Assembly (NCBI GenBank): GCA_023429275.1
Contig: JAEYWB010000519.1
Location: forward strand, 1-6,333
Direction of reading: 5' to 3'
DNA length: 6,333 bases
Origin: Planctomycetota bacterium
GTDB lineage: Bacteria; Planctomycetota; Planctomycetia; Planctomycetales; Planctomycetaceae
The notes beneath the pieces are model-generated. The model made no database searches. It had not been told where the DNA came from and saw only the letters and a program-made list of their open reading frames with translations. The translations under genes and the position numbers were made by a program. Below are positions 1-6,263 of the stretch, one piece after another. The stretch's first letter is position 1. Each line of letters begins with the position of its first letter.

Positions 1-7
1 CTGCCGG

Positions 8-1207
8 TCAGTTCTGCTGGGCCTGCTGGATTGCGCGGCCCCCGTTGTTCAGGATGTCGCTGCCGCCCCGGTTGAAGAAGTTCGAGAGCTCCACGATCGC
101 GGGACCGAGCAGCAGCAGGAACACCGCCGGCATCAGGCAGAGCACGGTCGGGAACAGCAGCTTGAACGTGGCGGAGTTCGCCTTCTCGTCCGACCGCTGC
201 TTCACGGTTTCACGCATGTTGTCGCTGTACTCGACGAGCGCGGCCGACATGCTCGTCCCCATCTTCTCGGTCTGCGTCAGGAGCGACGTGAACGAGTGAA
301 CTTCGGGGATGTCGCACCGCTGGCTGAAACTCGCCAGGGCCTGCTGCAACGTCCCGACGCGGGCCTGCGTGGTGACGATCATCAGTTCCTTCGAGAGCGC
401 GGGATAGACCGGCTCGAGATCGTGACCGACTCGCCCGAGCGCACTCGGAACGGTCATCCCCTGGCTGACGCACATGTTGAGGATATCCAGCATGTCGGGG
501 ATCCCCTGGGCGATCTCCCCCAGGCGCTGCTGGGCGCGATTCTGCAGCATGATCGTCGGAATCGCCCAGCCGAGGATCGGGCCGACAACAACTCCTGCGA
601 TCATCAGCGGTTCGAGCGGCTCCGGCACGAGAACCAGTCCCGCCCCGAAGAACAGGATCGGCAGGACGATGCCCAGATAGCGGACCGCGGCAAAGTTGTG
701 CCAGGCGTGGCGGCTGTATTGGCCGGCGTTGTGCAGTGTGCGGGTGACGGCCCGGCGGCGGTCTTCCGATTCCGGAAGCATGGCGGCCAGGATCGACGTC
801 GAGGCGCCGAAGCGGTAGTCGCTGTCGTCCGTGCCGGGAAACTCGTCGAACTCGAGCGGAACCGTTCCAACCTGGGCGTCAAAGCCACGGCGAGCCATCG
901 AAGAAGCGGTGACGACGGGCGTCGGCGTTGCGGCAACCGGAGCGGAAGACGGGGGCGTCGAGGCCCTCGGCGGAACGGGATCGGATTCTTCGTAGACGAA
1001 AGGAGACCGCGAGACGGGAGCCGGAGGAGGGGGCACGTCCGCAACACGCCTGGCCGAAGCCGGCGCAGGAACCGGGTGACTGGCCGGAGCGACCGATGCA
1101 GCCCGGCGACGGCGCCACTTGAGGAACAGGCGGACGACCAGGACCACCATCGCCACGATGGCGAGGTTGGCGAGGATCAGCTTGTTGGCGGGGCTGAGGT
1201 TGAGCAT
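8..1207 (-). CDS. tadC: TadC, second platform protein, with extra N-terminal anchor and Pro/Ala linker
   Basis: The C-terminal half of this 399-residue protein is a type II secretion F domain of the TadC kind: LGEIAQGIPDMLDILNMCVS (229-248), the later SFTSLLTQTEKMGTSM (305-320) and YSDNMRETVKQRSDEKA (327-343). Membrane segments lie at about 176-194, 201-221 and 350-373. It would pair with TadB in the inner-membrane platform. Odd is the N-terminus: a separate hydrophobic segment (about 10-29) capped by KWRRRR, then a Pro/Ala/Val-rich, probably disordered linker (about 38-103), then an acidic stretch (EFDEFPGTDDSD). By the positive-inside rule the linker would be cytoplasmic, on the TadA side. 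TadC proteins are commonly near 300-330 residues, so this one is long. The ATG start lacks a Shine-Dalgarno sequence; the TGA stop lies 7 bases from the window edge, so what follows is not visible. Confidence 0.92.
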   Translation of the reverse strand: MLNLSPANKLILANLAIVAMVVLVVRLFLKWRRRRAASVAPASHPVPAPASARRVADVPPPPAPVSRSPFVYEESDPVPPRASTPPSSAPVAATPTPVVTASSMARRGFDAQVGTVPLEFDEFPGTDDSDYRFGASTSILAAMLPESEDRRRAVTRTLHNAGQYSRHAWHNFAAVRYLGIVLPILFFGAGLVLVPEPLEPLMIAGVVVGPILGWAIPTIMLQNRAQQRLGEIAQGIPDMLDILNMCVSQGMTVPSALGRVGHDLEPVYPALSKELMIVTTQARVGTLQQALASFSQRCDIPEVHSFTSLLTQTEKMGTSMSAALVEYSDNMRETVKQRSDEKANSATFKLLFPTVLCLMPAVFLLLLGPAIVELSNFFNRGGSDILNNGGRAIQQAQQN

Positions 1208-1243
1208 CGGAGGACCCGGAAGGTCATGGGGACCAAAAGTTCA

Positions 1244-1259
1244 GGCGCCGCAAGGCACC
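1244..1259 (-). other. Weak hairpin between tadB and tadC
   Basis: On the minus strand GGTGCC and GGCGCC form a 6-bp stem (one G-U pair) around a TTGC loop, followed 5 bases later by TTTT. This could act as an attenuator or RNA-end structure in the 125-base tadB-tadC spacer, but it is short and the T-run is displaced. The rest of that spacer, 1208-1300, shows nothing else I can name. Confidence 0.3.
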
Positions 1260-1300
1260 CACTCTCCATCAGCCTGCGGACGCCGATCGGGCGGATCCTC

Positions 1301-1332
1301 TGACTGATCACTGACGACTGACAACTGACAAC
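1301..1332. repeat. Heptamer array TGACAAC abutting the tadB stop codon
   Basis: On the plus strand the units are tgac (partial), tgatcac, tgacgac, tgacaac, tgacaac. The last two are identical and the more distal ones diverge progressively. The array touches the TAA stop of tadB (1333-1335) with no intervening base. Its sequence is unrelated to the two arrays on the other side of tadB, but its period is the same. Confidence 0.8.
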
Positions 1333-2181
1333 TTATGTGCGATTGCTGGAGCCGAGGATCCGGAGAATCCACACGACACCGATCACTTCGAGGATGAACG
1401 CGGTCGTCGTCGCCCATCGGCCCCAGTCGGCGTCCATGAGCTTGGTCATGTACTGCGGATCGCGGACGATGAAGAACGCGAGGATGGCGGGCGGAAGGGC
1501 GATCATCAAAAACGCGACGTACCGGCTGGCGGCGGTCGCGGCCCGGAGCCGTCCCTGGAACTGGATACGGTCGCGGACCGTGACAGCCAGTCGCTCGAGC
1601 ACCTTGACGAGGTCGCCACCGGTCTGCTGGTGGACGCCCAGGGCGGTCACGAGAACGCTCGAGCTGATGAGCCCGGTGCGGTACGGAAGTTCGTCGAGAG
1701 CTTCGCTCATCGGCAGGCCGAGCTCGAGGCGGCGGCTGCAGAGGCGAAGCTCCGTGCCGAGCGGAGCAGGGGTGTCGTTGGCGACGAGCTGGAAGCAGTG
1801 TTCCATGCTGCGGCCCGTCTTCGCGGCGCGGGCCAGTTCGTCGATCATCGGCGGAAGCTGGTTCATCATCTGCGTCTGACGGCGCTGGCGAATGAACATC
1901 GTCAGCATGATCGGAAGCAGGAACCCGATGCCGGCGGCGAAGGCGGCGGACAGGGGATTGTCCTGCCAGACGAACACCCCTCCACCGAGTGCGACGCCGC
2001 TGAGCATCGACAGGAAGAGGAGGACGGTCGGCGACATCCCCAGGCCCGACTGGACGAGCAGGGTGTCAAACCAGCCGTTGATGTTGTTGCTGACCGACTG
2101 ATCTTCGTCGACGTAGAACGTCTCGTCGTCGCGGAGAATCCCCGCGAACTCAGGTCGGACGTCGATGGTGTTGGCGGCCAT
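1333..2181 (-). CDS. tadB: TadB, inner-membrane platform protein (type II secretion F family)
   Basis: The 282-residue protein is a Tad platform protein that would sit in the inner membrane and couple the TadA motor to pilin extrusion. An acidic N-terminal stretch of about 48 residues (DVRPEFAGILRDDETFYVDED) precedes two hydrophobic segments at about 53-72 and 79-97, ending in basic RQRRQ. The type II secretion F domain spans about 106-238, with LPPMIDELARAAKTGRSMEHCF (109-130, given in part as LPPMIDEL and KTGRSM) and the family-typical QQTGGDLVKVLERLA (185-199). Two further membrane segments lie at about 221-239 and 257-276. Position after tadA and before a second F-domain gene supports TadB over TadC. 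The ATG start has no Shine-Dalgarno sequence, and both flanking spacers consist of or contain heptamer arrays. Confidence 0.92.
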   Translation of the reverse strand: MAANTIDVRPEFAGILRDDETFYVDEDQSVSNNINGWFDTLLVQSGLGMSPTVLLFLSMLSGVALGGGVFVWQDNPLSAAFAAGIGFLLPIMLTMFIRQRRQTQMMNQLPPMIDELARAAKTGRSMEHCFQLVANDTPAPLGTELRLCSRRLELGLPMSEALDELPYRTGLISSSVLVTALGVHQQTGGDLVKVLERLAVTVRDRIQFQGRLRAATAASRYVAFLMIALPPAILAFFIVRDPQYMTKLMDADWGRWATTTAFILEVIGVVWILRILGSSNRT

Positions 2182-2184
2182 GGC

Positions 2185-2246
2185 AGGTGCTGGGGGTTAG
2201 GTATCAGGTGTCAGGGCCAGGTGTCGGGGGCCAGGCGTCAGAGATC
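2185..2246. repeat. Degenerate heptamer array AGGTGTC in front of tadB
   Basis: On the plus strand this stretch parses as aggtgct, gggggtt, aggtatc, aggtgtc, agggcc (one base short), aggtgtc, gggggcc, aggcgtc, agagatc: nine units with one single-base slip. It ends 3 bases from the tadB ATG, so the array occupies the place where a ribosome-binding site would be, and on the minus strand there is no AGGAGG-like sequence within it. Degeneracy suggests an old array; the regular phase argues against chance. Confidence 0.7.
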
Positions 2247-2256
2247 GACTCCGCCC

Positions 2257-2284
2257 CTGGGCTCTAGGCTCTAGGCCCTAGGCC
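2257..2284. repeat. Heptamer array CTAGGCC/CTAGGCT, four units, after tadA
   Basis: Four contiguous 7-bp units on the plus strand: ctgggct, ctaggct, ctaggcc, ctaggcc. The array begins 6 bases after the tadA stop codon. On the coding (minus) strand the three later units each contain TAG, and because 7 is not a multiple of 3 these stops fall in all three reading frames within 17 bases. The array resembles in form, not sequence, the short tandemly repeated repetitive (STRR) heptamers known from cyanobacteria. Confidence 0.8.
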
Positions 2285-2290
2285 ATTCTC

Positions 2291-3619
2291 TCACATTCCG
2301 ATCGGCTGATAGTCTCCGCCCGTCCGCAGTTCGCGGGCCTGGAAGATCCGGACCGGGACGTCGTAACCGCGGGCGTTCATCCGGCGGAGGCACTGAGGTT
2401 CGTAGCCGGTGGCGTAGAACGATCCGATCGCGCGGCCGGCTCCGTCCGTTCCGGCCATCCGGTAGACGAAGATGTCTTCGAGGTCGAACTCGCCGTTCGT
2501 GACGCCGGTCAGCTCGGAGATCCGCATGATCTTTCGTTCGCCGGTCGGGAGACGCTGGACGTGCACGAAGAGCTGCATCGCGGTCGCGATGTACTGCCGG
2601 GCGACCTTCGTCGGCAGCTCCGCCCCCGAGAGAGCGATCATCAGCTCGAGACGGGCCAGGGCGTCGCGGGTGTCGTTCGCGTGAACGGTGCTCATCGAGC
2701 CGTCGTGGCCGGTGTTCATCGCCTGCAGCATGTCGAGGACTTCGCCGCCGCGGGCTTCCCCCACGATGATCCGGTCGGGTCGCATACGCAGCGAGTTGCG
2801 GAGCAGGTCGCGCGGGGTGACGAGTCCCTTTCCTTCCACGTTCGGGACGCGGGTTTCGAGTCCGACGACGTCCGCCTGCTGAAGCTGGAGTTCGGCCGTT
2901 TCTTCAATCGTGACGACGCGCTCCGAAGCCGGGATGAACCGGCTCAGGTTGTTGAGCATCGTCGTCTTGCCGGCGCCGGTACCGCCCGACAGGAGGATGT
3001 TCATTCGGCCGCGGACGGCCTGGATGAGGAAGTCGGCCATTTCCGGGGTCAGGGTCCCGGTGCGGACCATGTCCTCGAACTGGACGATCTTGCTTTTGAA
3101 CCGGCGAATCGACAGGGTCGGTCCGCGGAGGGCGAGCGGCGGGATGACGGCGTGAAGACGCGAGCCGTCCGCCAGCTTGGCGTCGACCATCGGCGTCGTT
3201 TCGTCGATCCGGCGTCCGGCCCGGCCGACGAGCCGCTGGATGAACTGGAGAAGGTGGTCGTCGTCGGCGAACTTGATGTTCGTCCGCTCGAGGAGGCCGT
3301 TCCGCTCGATGAACACCGTGTCGGCGCCGTTCACGAGAACGTCGCTCACATCGGGATCGTCCATCACCTCCTGGATCGGGCCGAAGCCGTAGATCTCATC
3401 CATGAGCTCCTGGACCATGATGTCCCGGTCGCGCCCGGCGAGGTTGTTCTCGGGGCGGCTCACGAGGTGGGTCGCCAGCGAGCGGAGCTGCTTGCGGAAC
3501 TCCTCGGGGCCGATCTCCCCCGCCTTCGACATGTCGATCACGTCGACGATCTGGCGGTGCAGCTTCGTCTTGAGCTGCTGGAAGCTGCGGCGGTTTTCGG
3601 GCAACGTTCCGGTGACCAT
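2291..3619 (-). CDS. tadA: CpaF/TadA family secretion motor ATPase
   Basis: This 442-residue protein is the cytoplasmic hexameric ATPase that powers Tad pilus assembly (type II/IV secretion ATPase superfamily, CpaF branch). Visible landmarks are: the N-terminal CpaF-type region with the block [20 protein letters not shown] (87-106); [21 protein letters not shown] (141-161, first and last parts conserved); Walker [10 protein letters not shown] (212-220, with K218); the Asp box VTIEETAEL (236-244); Walker [12 protein letters not shown] (283-293, with E288); and the His box [12 protein letters not shown] (304-315). The C-terminal part ([10 protein letters not shown], then [11 protein letters not shown]) also matches CpaF proteins, and the length is normal. 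All catalytic residues are present, so it should be active. The ATG start has no obvious Shine-Dalgarno sequence. It precedes tadB, separated by a 109-base spacer filled with heptamer repeats. This is the best-supported gene of the window. Confidence 0.97.
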   Translation of the reverse strand: MVTGTLPENRRSFQQLKTKLHRQIVDVIDMSKAGEIGPEEFRKQLRSLATHLVSRPENNLAGRDRDIMVQELMDEIYGFGPIQEVMDDPDVSDVLVNGADTVFIERNGLLERTNIKFADDDHLLQFIQRLVGRAGRRIDETTPMVDAKLADGSRLHAVIPPLALRGPTLSIRRFKSKIVQFEDMVRTGTLTPEMADFLIQAVRGRMNILLSGGTGAGKTTMLNNLSRFIPASERVVTIEETAELQLQQADVVGLETRVPNVEGKGLVTPRDLLRNSLRMRPDRIIVGEARGGEVLDMLQAMNTGHDGSMSTVHANDTRDALARLELMIALSGAELPTKVARQYIATAMQLFVHVQRLPTGERKIMRISELTGVTNGEFDLEDIFVYRMAGTDGAGRAIGSFYATGYEPQCLRRMNARGYDVPVRIFQARELRTGGDYQPIGM

Positions 3620-3672
3620 GCTTCAACCCTGTGGGGGACAGACTGACTCGGGGAGGGTGAGGCTCCGGACGC

Positions 3673-4953
3673 CTACTGCGTCAGGAACAGCTTGTAGATG
3701 TACGGGTTCGTTTCGTATTGCACGTCGGGATCGGCGGACCACGCCCCTCCGACTTCCGACACCAGGGCGGTCCGCGTCGTGACGACGGCGGGCTGCACAA
3801 GGATTTCGATGCTCTTTCCAGCCGCTTCGCGGACGGAGAGGATGCGGACGGCGACAAGTCGGGTCGCTTGCACCATCGACTGGCCGGGCGTCCCCCGCTG
3901 GCTCCTCGGATTCCGGTAGAGGATGCAGATGCGGGCCCGACCGATCAGGGCCTCGAGATCGGATAGCTCGTCCGATCCGAGGATGGCGTTCGAGTCGAGT
4001 GTCTCCGGGCCGGAGTCGACCCGGAGCTCGCCATCGAAGTCGGTCAGGTCGGCGGCGGTCCAGCCGCTCGCAAACTGGCGGCTGAGTTCGGCGGGATTGA
4101 GCCCCGTGCCGACGTCGACAACGTGGCAGTTGGCCTTCTCGACATCCTCTTCCTTGGCGTCTTGCTTCGCTCCGTACACCAGGAACTCCGGGATGCCGTC
4201 GGGCGTGTTCGTGACTTCTCCGGTGGCGGCGTCATAGCCGTACTCGTCAGCCCCGAGCCGGCCGTCGATCTGGTGGGTCCAGGTGTCGACCCGCTTCGGG
4301 TCGAGATGTTTGTCGAGGATCGCCAGGGGGATCGCGGGGGTATTCGCTCCGGCATAGGGGCGGACGCCGGTGATGCGGTTGTCGATCGAGGCCTCGGCCG
4401 TCGCGAGAAGGTCGCCGGACGTCCGCCCGGTGAGTTGTTGGAAGAAGAGGGCGACCGGATTGCCGAACTGCCGCGTCCGGCCACCGAAGACGACGACGGA
4501 GGTCGGCCGGTAATCGATCTCGAGGAACTTCCCGAGGCCGGTCTCGGAGTCGGTCACGATCCGGCCGAAGCGGACATCCCCCTCCTCGCTCGTGTCGAGC
4601 TCCAGGGGCGAACCGGCGACCATGTTGCTGGCGGCGACTTCGGCGGCCTTGGTCCGGGCGTTGTCGAGCAGGGTCGACATGTCCGGCTCCAGGCGGAGGA
4701 GCTCGTCGTCGGCGATCTGGTTCGCGGCGGCCAGCGCGGCCGCTTCCGTCGCGGTGACGAGTTCGACCCGGGCGGCATCGAGCCACAGCCGGTCGAACAC
4801 GAGGGCGAGAGCCATCCCCACGATCAGGATCGCGAAGGCAATGGCGGGGACCATGCTGCCGCGACGGTCATGTCGCGGGGCGGAGGCCGGTCGGCGATGA
4901 GAACGTCGAAGGATCACGGCGTCGGCAGCGTGGTGGAGTGGAAGGAACGACAC
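3673..4953 (-). CDS. TadG-like (TadE/G family) membrane-anchored pilus assembly protein
   Basis: The 426-residue protein resembles the N-terminal anchor of TadE/TadG-type proteins. A basic stretch ends in the RRGS signature (residues 30-33), followed by a hydrophobic segment at about 35-53. Next comes the characteristic D-x-x-A-R-V-E-L-V-T-A-T-E-A-A-A-L-A-A-A-N-Q helix at about 59-79, as in proteins annotated 'Flp pilus-assembly TadE/G-like'. The large remainder, residues 80-426, is expected outside the membrane. It contains AIPLAIL (207-213), an acidic, lysine-rich patch (DAKEEDVEK, 265-273) and two cysteines (276 and 343) that could form a disulphide. No von Willebrand A-type metal site is evident. 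The start is uncertain: the GTG at 4951-4953 is the first start after an in-frame stop and has no clear ribosome site; GTG codon 13 is an alternative. ATG codon 34 is less likely because it would remove RRGS. The gene lies 53 bases upstream of tadA. Its family is likely, its exact function unknown. Confidence 0.72.
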   Translation of the reverse strand: MSFLPLHHAADAVILRRSHRRPASAPRHDRRGSMVPAIAFAILIVGMALALVFDRLWLDAARVELVTATEAAALAAANQIADDELLRLEPDMSTLLDNARTKAAEVAASNMVAGSPLELDTSEEGDVRFGRIVTDSETGLGKFLEIDYRPTSVVVFGGRTRQFGNPVALFFQQLTGRTSGDLLATAEASIDNRITGVRPYAGANTPAIPLAILDKHLDPKRVDTWTHQIDGRLGADEYGYDAATGEVTNTPDGIPEFLVYGAKQDAKEEDVEKANCHVVDVGTGLNPAELSRQFASGWTAADLTDFDGELRVDSGPETLDSNAILGSDELSDLEALIGRARICILYRNPRSQRGTPGQSMVQATRLVAVRILSVREAAGKSIEILVQPAVVTTRTALVSEVGGAWSADPDVQYETNPYIYKLFLTQ

Positions 4954-5014
4954 ACATCATCCGTTCGTCCGTGAGCAACCCGACGGCGACACCCTTCGCC
5001 GCAGAGAGATCAAA

Positions 5015-5038
5015 CGGGGACCGGTCCTCCGGCCCCCG
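5015..5038 (-). terminator. Strong GC-rich hairpin between cpaB and the TadG-like gene
   Basis: Read on the minus strand, a 10-bp stem (CGGGGGCCGG / CCGGTCCCCG) closes a 4-base AGGA loop 15 bases after the cpaB stop codon. All ten positions pair in minus-strand RNA, one as G-U; the same position is an A-C mismatch in plus-strand RNA, which points to a structure in the Tad transcript. It is followed by only TTTG, so it looks more like a leaky terminator, RNA stabiliser or processing site than a full intrinsic terminator. Such an element could lower expression of the distal genes relative to cpaB, but that is inference. Confidence 0.5.
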
Positions 5039-5053
5039 TCATAAGGCTGCGAA

Positions 5054-6142
5054 CTAGCCGCCTTCGGCCTGGGCTCCCCCCTGGAAGCCACCGAAGTTGC
5101 CGCCGGCGGCTCCGCCCGGACCGGGGTTTCCGCCCGCCGCGCCCGGGCCTGCCGGTCCGCCGAAGCGACCTGCTCCCGCCCCGGCGGGGACCGAAAAGTA
5201 ACCGCCGCCATACGTCGAGGGCTCGAATCGCTGTCCGGCCGGGACACCGTTGGGCTCGGTATCGAAGCCCCCGTAACCGCCGTAACCGCCGAACGCGCCA
5301 TTGCCCCGGTTGTAGTCATACCGCTCGATTCCGTAGCGGTCGGCACGCATCCCGTCCTTGAACGTCTGCAGACGGCGCCCGCTCCCCGAGTAGAGCTCGG
5401 TGACGATCGGCGGCTTCTGCTTTTCCGGTTCATCGACGTTCAGGATCTCGGCCAGGGTCGCCTTGTCCGAGTCCTTGAGGGTGATCCGGCCGGTGTTCGC
5501 GGTCTCGTTCGTGTAGGTCATGTTGAGCTGCCCCTTGTCCTTGCAGAGGAGAAGGATGCGGCCCTGTTCCGGCGAGACTTCGAGAGTCATCGACCCCGTC
5601 CGGGACCGGGGGTTGGCGTTGCGGTTCATCGCGACGACCCGGATCCCCTTCATGAGGAGCATCGTGTAACCACCGGTGACGTTGAGGTCCGGGGCGGAGG
5701 TCGGGGTGAACTGGATGTTGACCCGGTCGCCGACCTTGACGATCCCGTCGACGGTCGCCGTGCCCGCTCCGGTCGGGAGCGTCAGGGCTTCCATCCCTGC
5801 TTCGAGTCCGAGGTCCGGATACTCACCGACGAGGTAGAGGTCCGTACTCTTGATCGGCTGGGCATGCTTGATCGGGTTCTTGACCACCCGGCCGATGAGC
5901 GGAGCGTTCGACAGGGCATGCTCCGGCTCGAGCTTCGACGGAGCGATGCGTCCCTTCGCAAGGTGCGCCTCGGTGATCATCGTTCCGGCCGGAATGTCCT
6001 GCACCGCCATCGGGACGGTGATCGAGGTCTCACGGACCTCCTCGGGCTTGGCGAGGAGCCGCTTGGCGACATACATGACGACCAGTCCGCCCACCACGAG
6101 CAGCATGATCATCGTCAGAAAGGCGGGCGTAACGCGTCTCAC
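5054..6142 (-). CDS. cpaB: CpaB/RcpC family Flp pilus assembly protein with glycine-rich tail
   Basis: The 362-residue protein is a Tad/Flp pilus assembly component of the CpaB (RcpC) family. Known members are inner-membrane-anchored periplasmic proteins thought to work with the secretin. A short basic N-terminus (RR) precedes one hydrophobic segment at about residues 8-26. A SAF/AFP-like domain follows at about 42-105, with the typical stretch VPMAVQDIPAGTMIT at 43-57 and later repeats of I-P/A-G character. The RcpC-like beta-rich domain extends to about 235 (VGDRVNIQF, SMTLEVSPEQGRILLL). The oddity is residues 275-362: a low-complexity tail with roughly 38% Gly plus Ala, Pro, Tyr, Phe and Asn. 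The GTG start is chosen because GGAG lies 8 bases upstream. The gene is the first complete one of the cluster and is separated by 100 bases from the TadG-like gene downstream. Family assignment is solid; the role of the tail is unknown. Confidence 0.9.
   Translation of the reverse strand: MRRVTPAFLTMIMLLVVGGLVVMYVAKRLLAKPEEVRETSITVPMAVQDIPAGTMITEAHLAKGRIAPSKLEPEHALSNAPLIGRVVKNPIKHAQPIKSTDLYLVGEYPDLGLEAGMEALTLPTGAGTATVDGIVKVGDRVNIQFTPTSAPDLNVTGGYTMLLMKGIRVVAMNRNANPRSRTGSMTLEVSPEQGRILLLCKDKGQLNMTYTNETANTGRITLKDSDKATLAEILNVDEPEKQKPPIVTELYSGSGRRLQTFKDGMRADRYGIERYDYNRGNGAFGGYGGYGGFDTEPNGVPAGQRFEPSTYGGGYFSVPAGAGAGRFGGPAGPGAAGGNPGPGGAAGGNFGGFQGGAQAEGG
5271..5288 (-). repeat. 9-bp perfect tandem duplication inside cpaB
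   Basis: ccgtaaccg is repeated twice without a gap. It is in frame and encodes the GGYGGYGG part of the glycine-rich tail of CpaB. Identical synonymous codons in both copies suggest a recent duplication by slippage, and so a tail whose length can change without loss of frame. Confidence 0.7.
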
Positions 6143-6150
6143 GAGTGTTT

Positions 6151-6154
6151 CTCC
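6151..6154 (-). promoter_or_regulatory. Shine-Dalgarno site that fixes the GTG start of cpaB
   Basis: GGAG on the minus strand sits 8 bases before the GTG codon at 6140-6142. It is the only clear Shine-Dalgarno-like sequence at any start in this window, and it supports a GTG start over the first downstream ATG at codon 11, which would cut into the membrane anchor. Confidence 0.55.
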
Positions 6155-6174
6155 AATCTCAACGTGACCGGCAA

Positions 6175-6207
6175 TTCGGGTGTTCGGGTGGACGTGACGT
6201 GTTCGGG
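6175..6207 (-). promoter_or_regulatory. Direct repeats in the cpaB leader, possible operator
   Basis: The 121-base gap before cpaB contains a perfect 9-bp direct repeat, gtgttcggg, at 6180-6188 and 6199-6207. The starts are 19 bp apart, close to two helical turns. A third ttcggg core lies at 6175-6180, and cgtgac occurs at 6163-6168 and 6193-6198. Repeats spaced by near-integral turns in front of the first complete gene could be a regulator-binding site. I see no convincing -35/-10 pair, and no known operator consensus is matched. Confidence 0.25.
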
Positions 6208-6243
6208 ATCTGATCAGTCGGTGGATGGCCGCGGGGAACGGAA

Positions 6244-6257
6244 CCCGGCTCGCCGGG
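6244..6257 (-). other. Small inverted repeat after the upstream gene
   Basis: A 5-bp perfect stem (cccgg/ccggg) with a 4-base loop lies 6 bases beyond the putative stop of the upstream gene. On the minus strand it is followed by TTCCGTTCC, with no proper T-run. It could be a weak terminator or RNA-end element, but stems of this size are common in GC-rich DNA, so the functional reading is weak. Confidence 0.2.
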
Positions 6258-6263
6258 GCGGGG

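Noticed and set aside
1180..1230. 16-codon minus-strand ORF overlapping the tadC start, a possible translation-coupling leader
   Set aside because: It begins at an ATG 20 bases before the tadC ATG in another frame, has no ribosome-binding site and no conserved-looking sequence; chance is the simpler explanation.
296..1303. 335-codon open frame on the plus strand, antisense to tadC
   Set aside because: It lies opposite a clear TadC gene. Its product is dominated by Arg, Gly, Asp and Glu with no domain, as expected for a complementary-strand shadow in GC-rich DNA.
2185..2284. CRISPR array in the tadA-tadB spacer
   Set aside because: The units are contiguous degenerate heptamers without unique spacers, and no cas gene is near.
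2561..3646. 361-codon open frame on the plus strand, antisense to tadA
   Set aside because: It mirrors the strongly conserved TadA coding sequence and shows low-complexity His/Asp/Val/Leu-rich composition without motifs; the length follows from codon bias on the opposite strand.
4123..4974. 283-codon open frame on the plus strand, antisense to the TadG-like gene
   Set aside because: Gly/Asp/Val/Glu-rich product with no domain, opposite a gene with a proper RRGS anchor and transmembrane helix. It is treated as a shadow.
4957..5433. 158-codon minus-strand frame overlapping the end of cpaB
   Set aside because: It lies out of frame within the cpaB tail and has Arg/Ser/Pro-rich composition; the cpaB frame has family similarity right through the preceding region and no sign of a frameshift.
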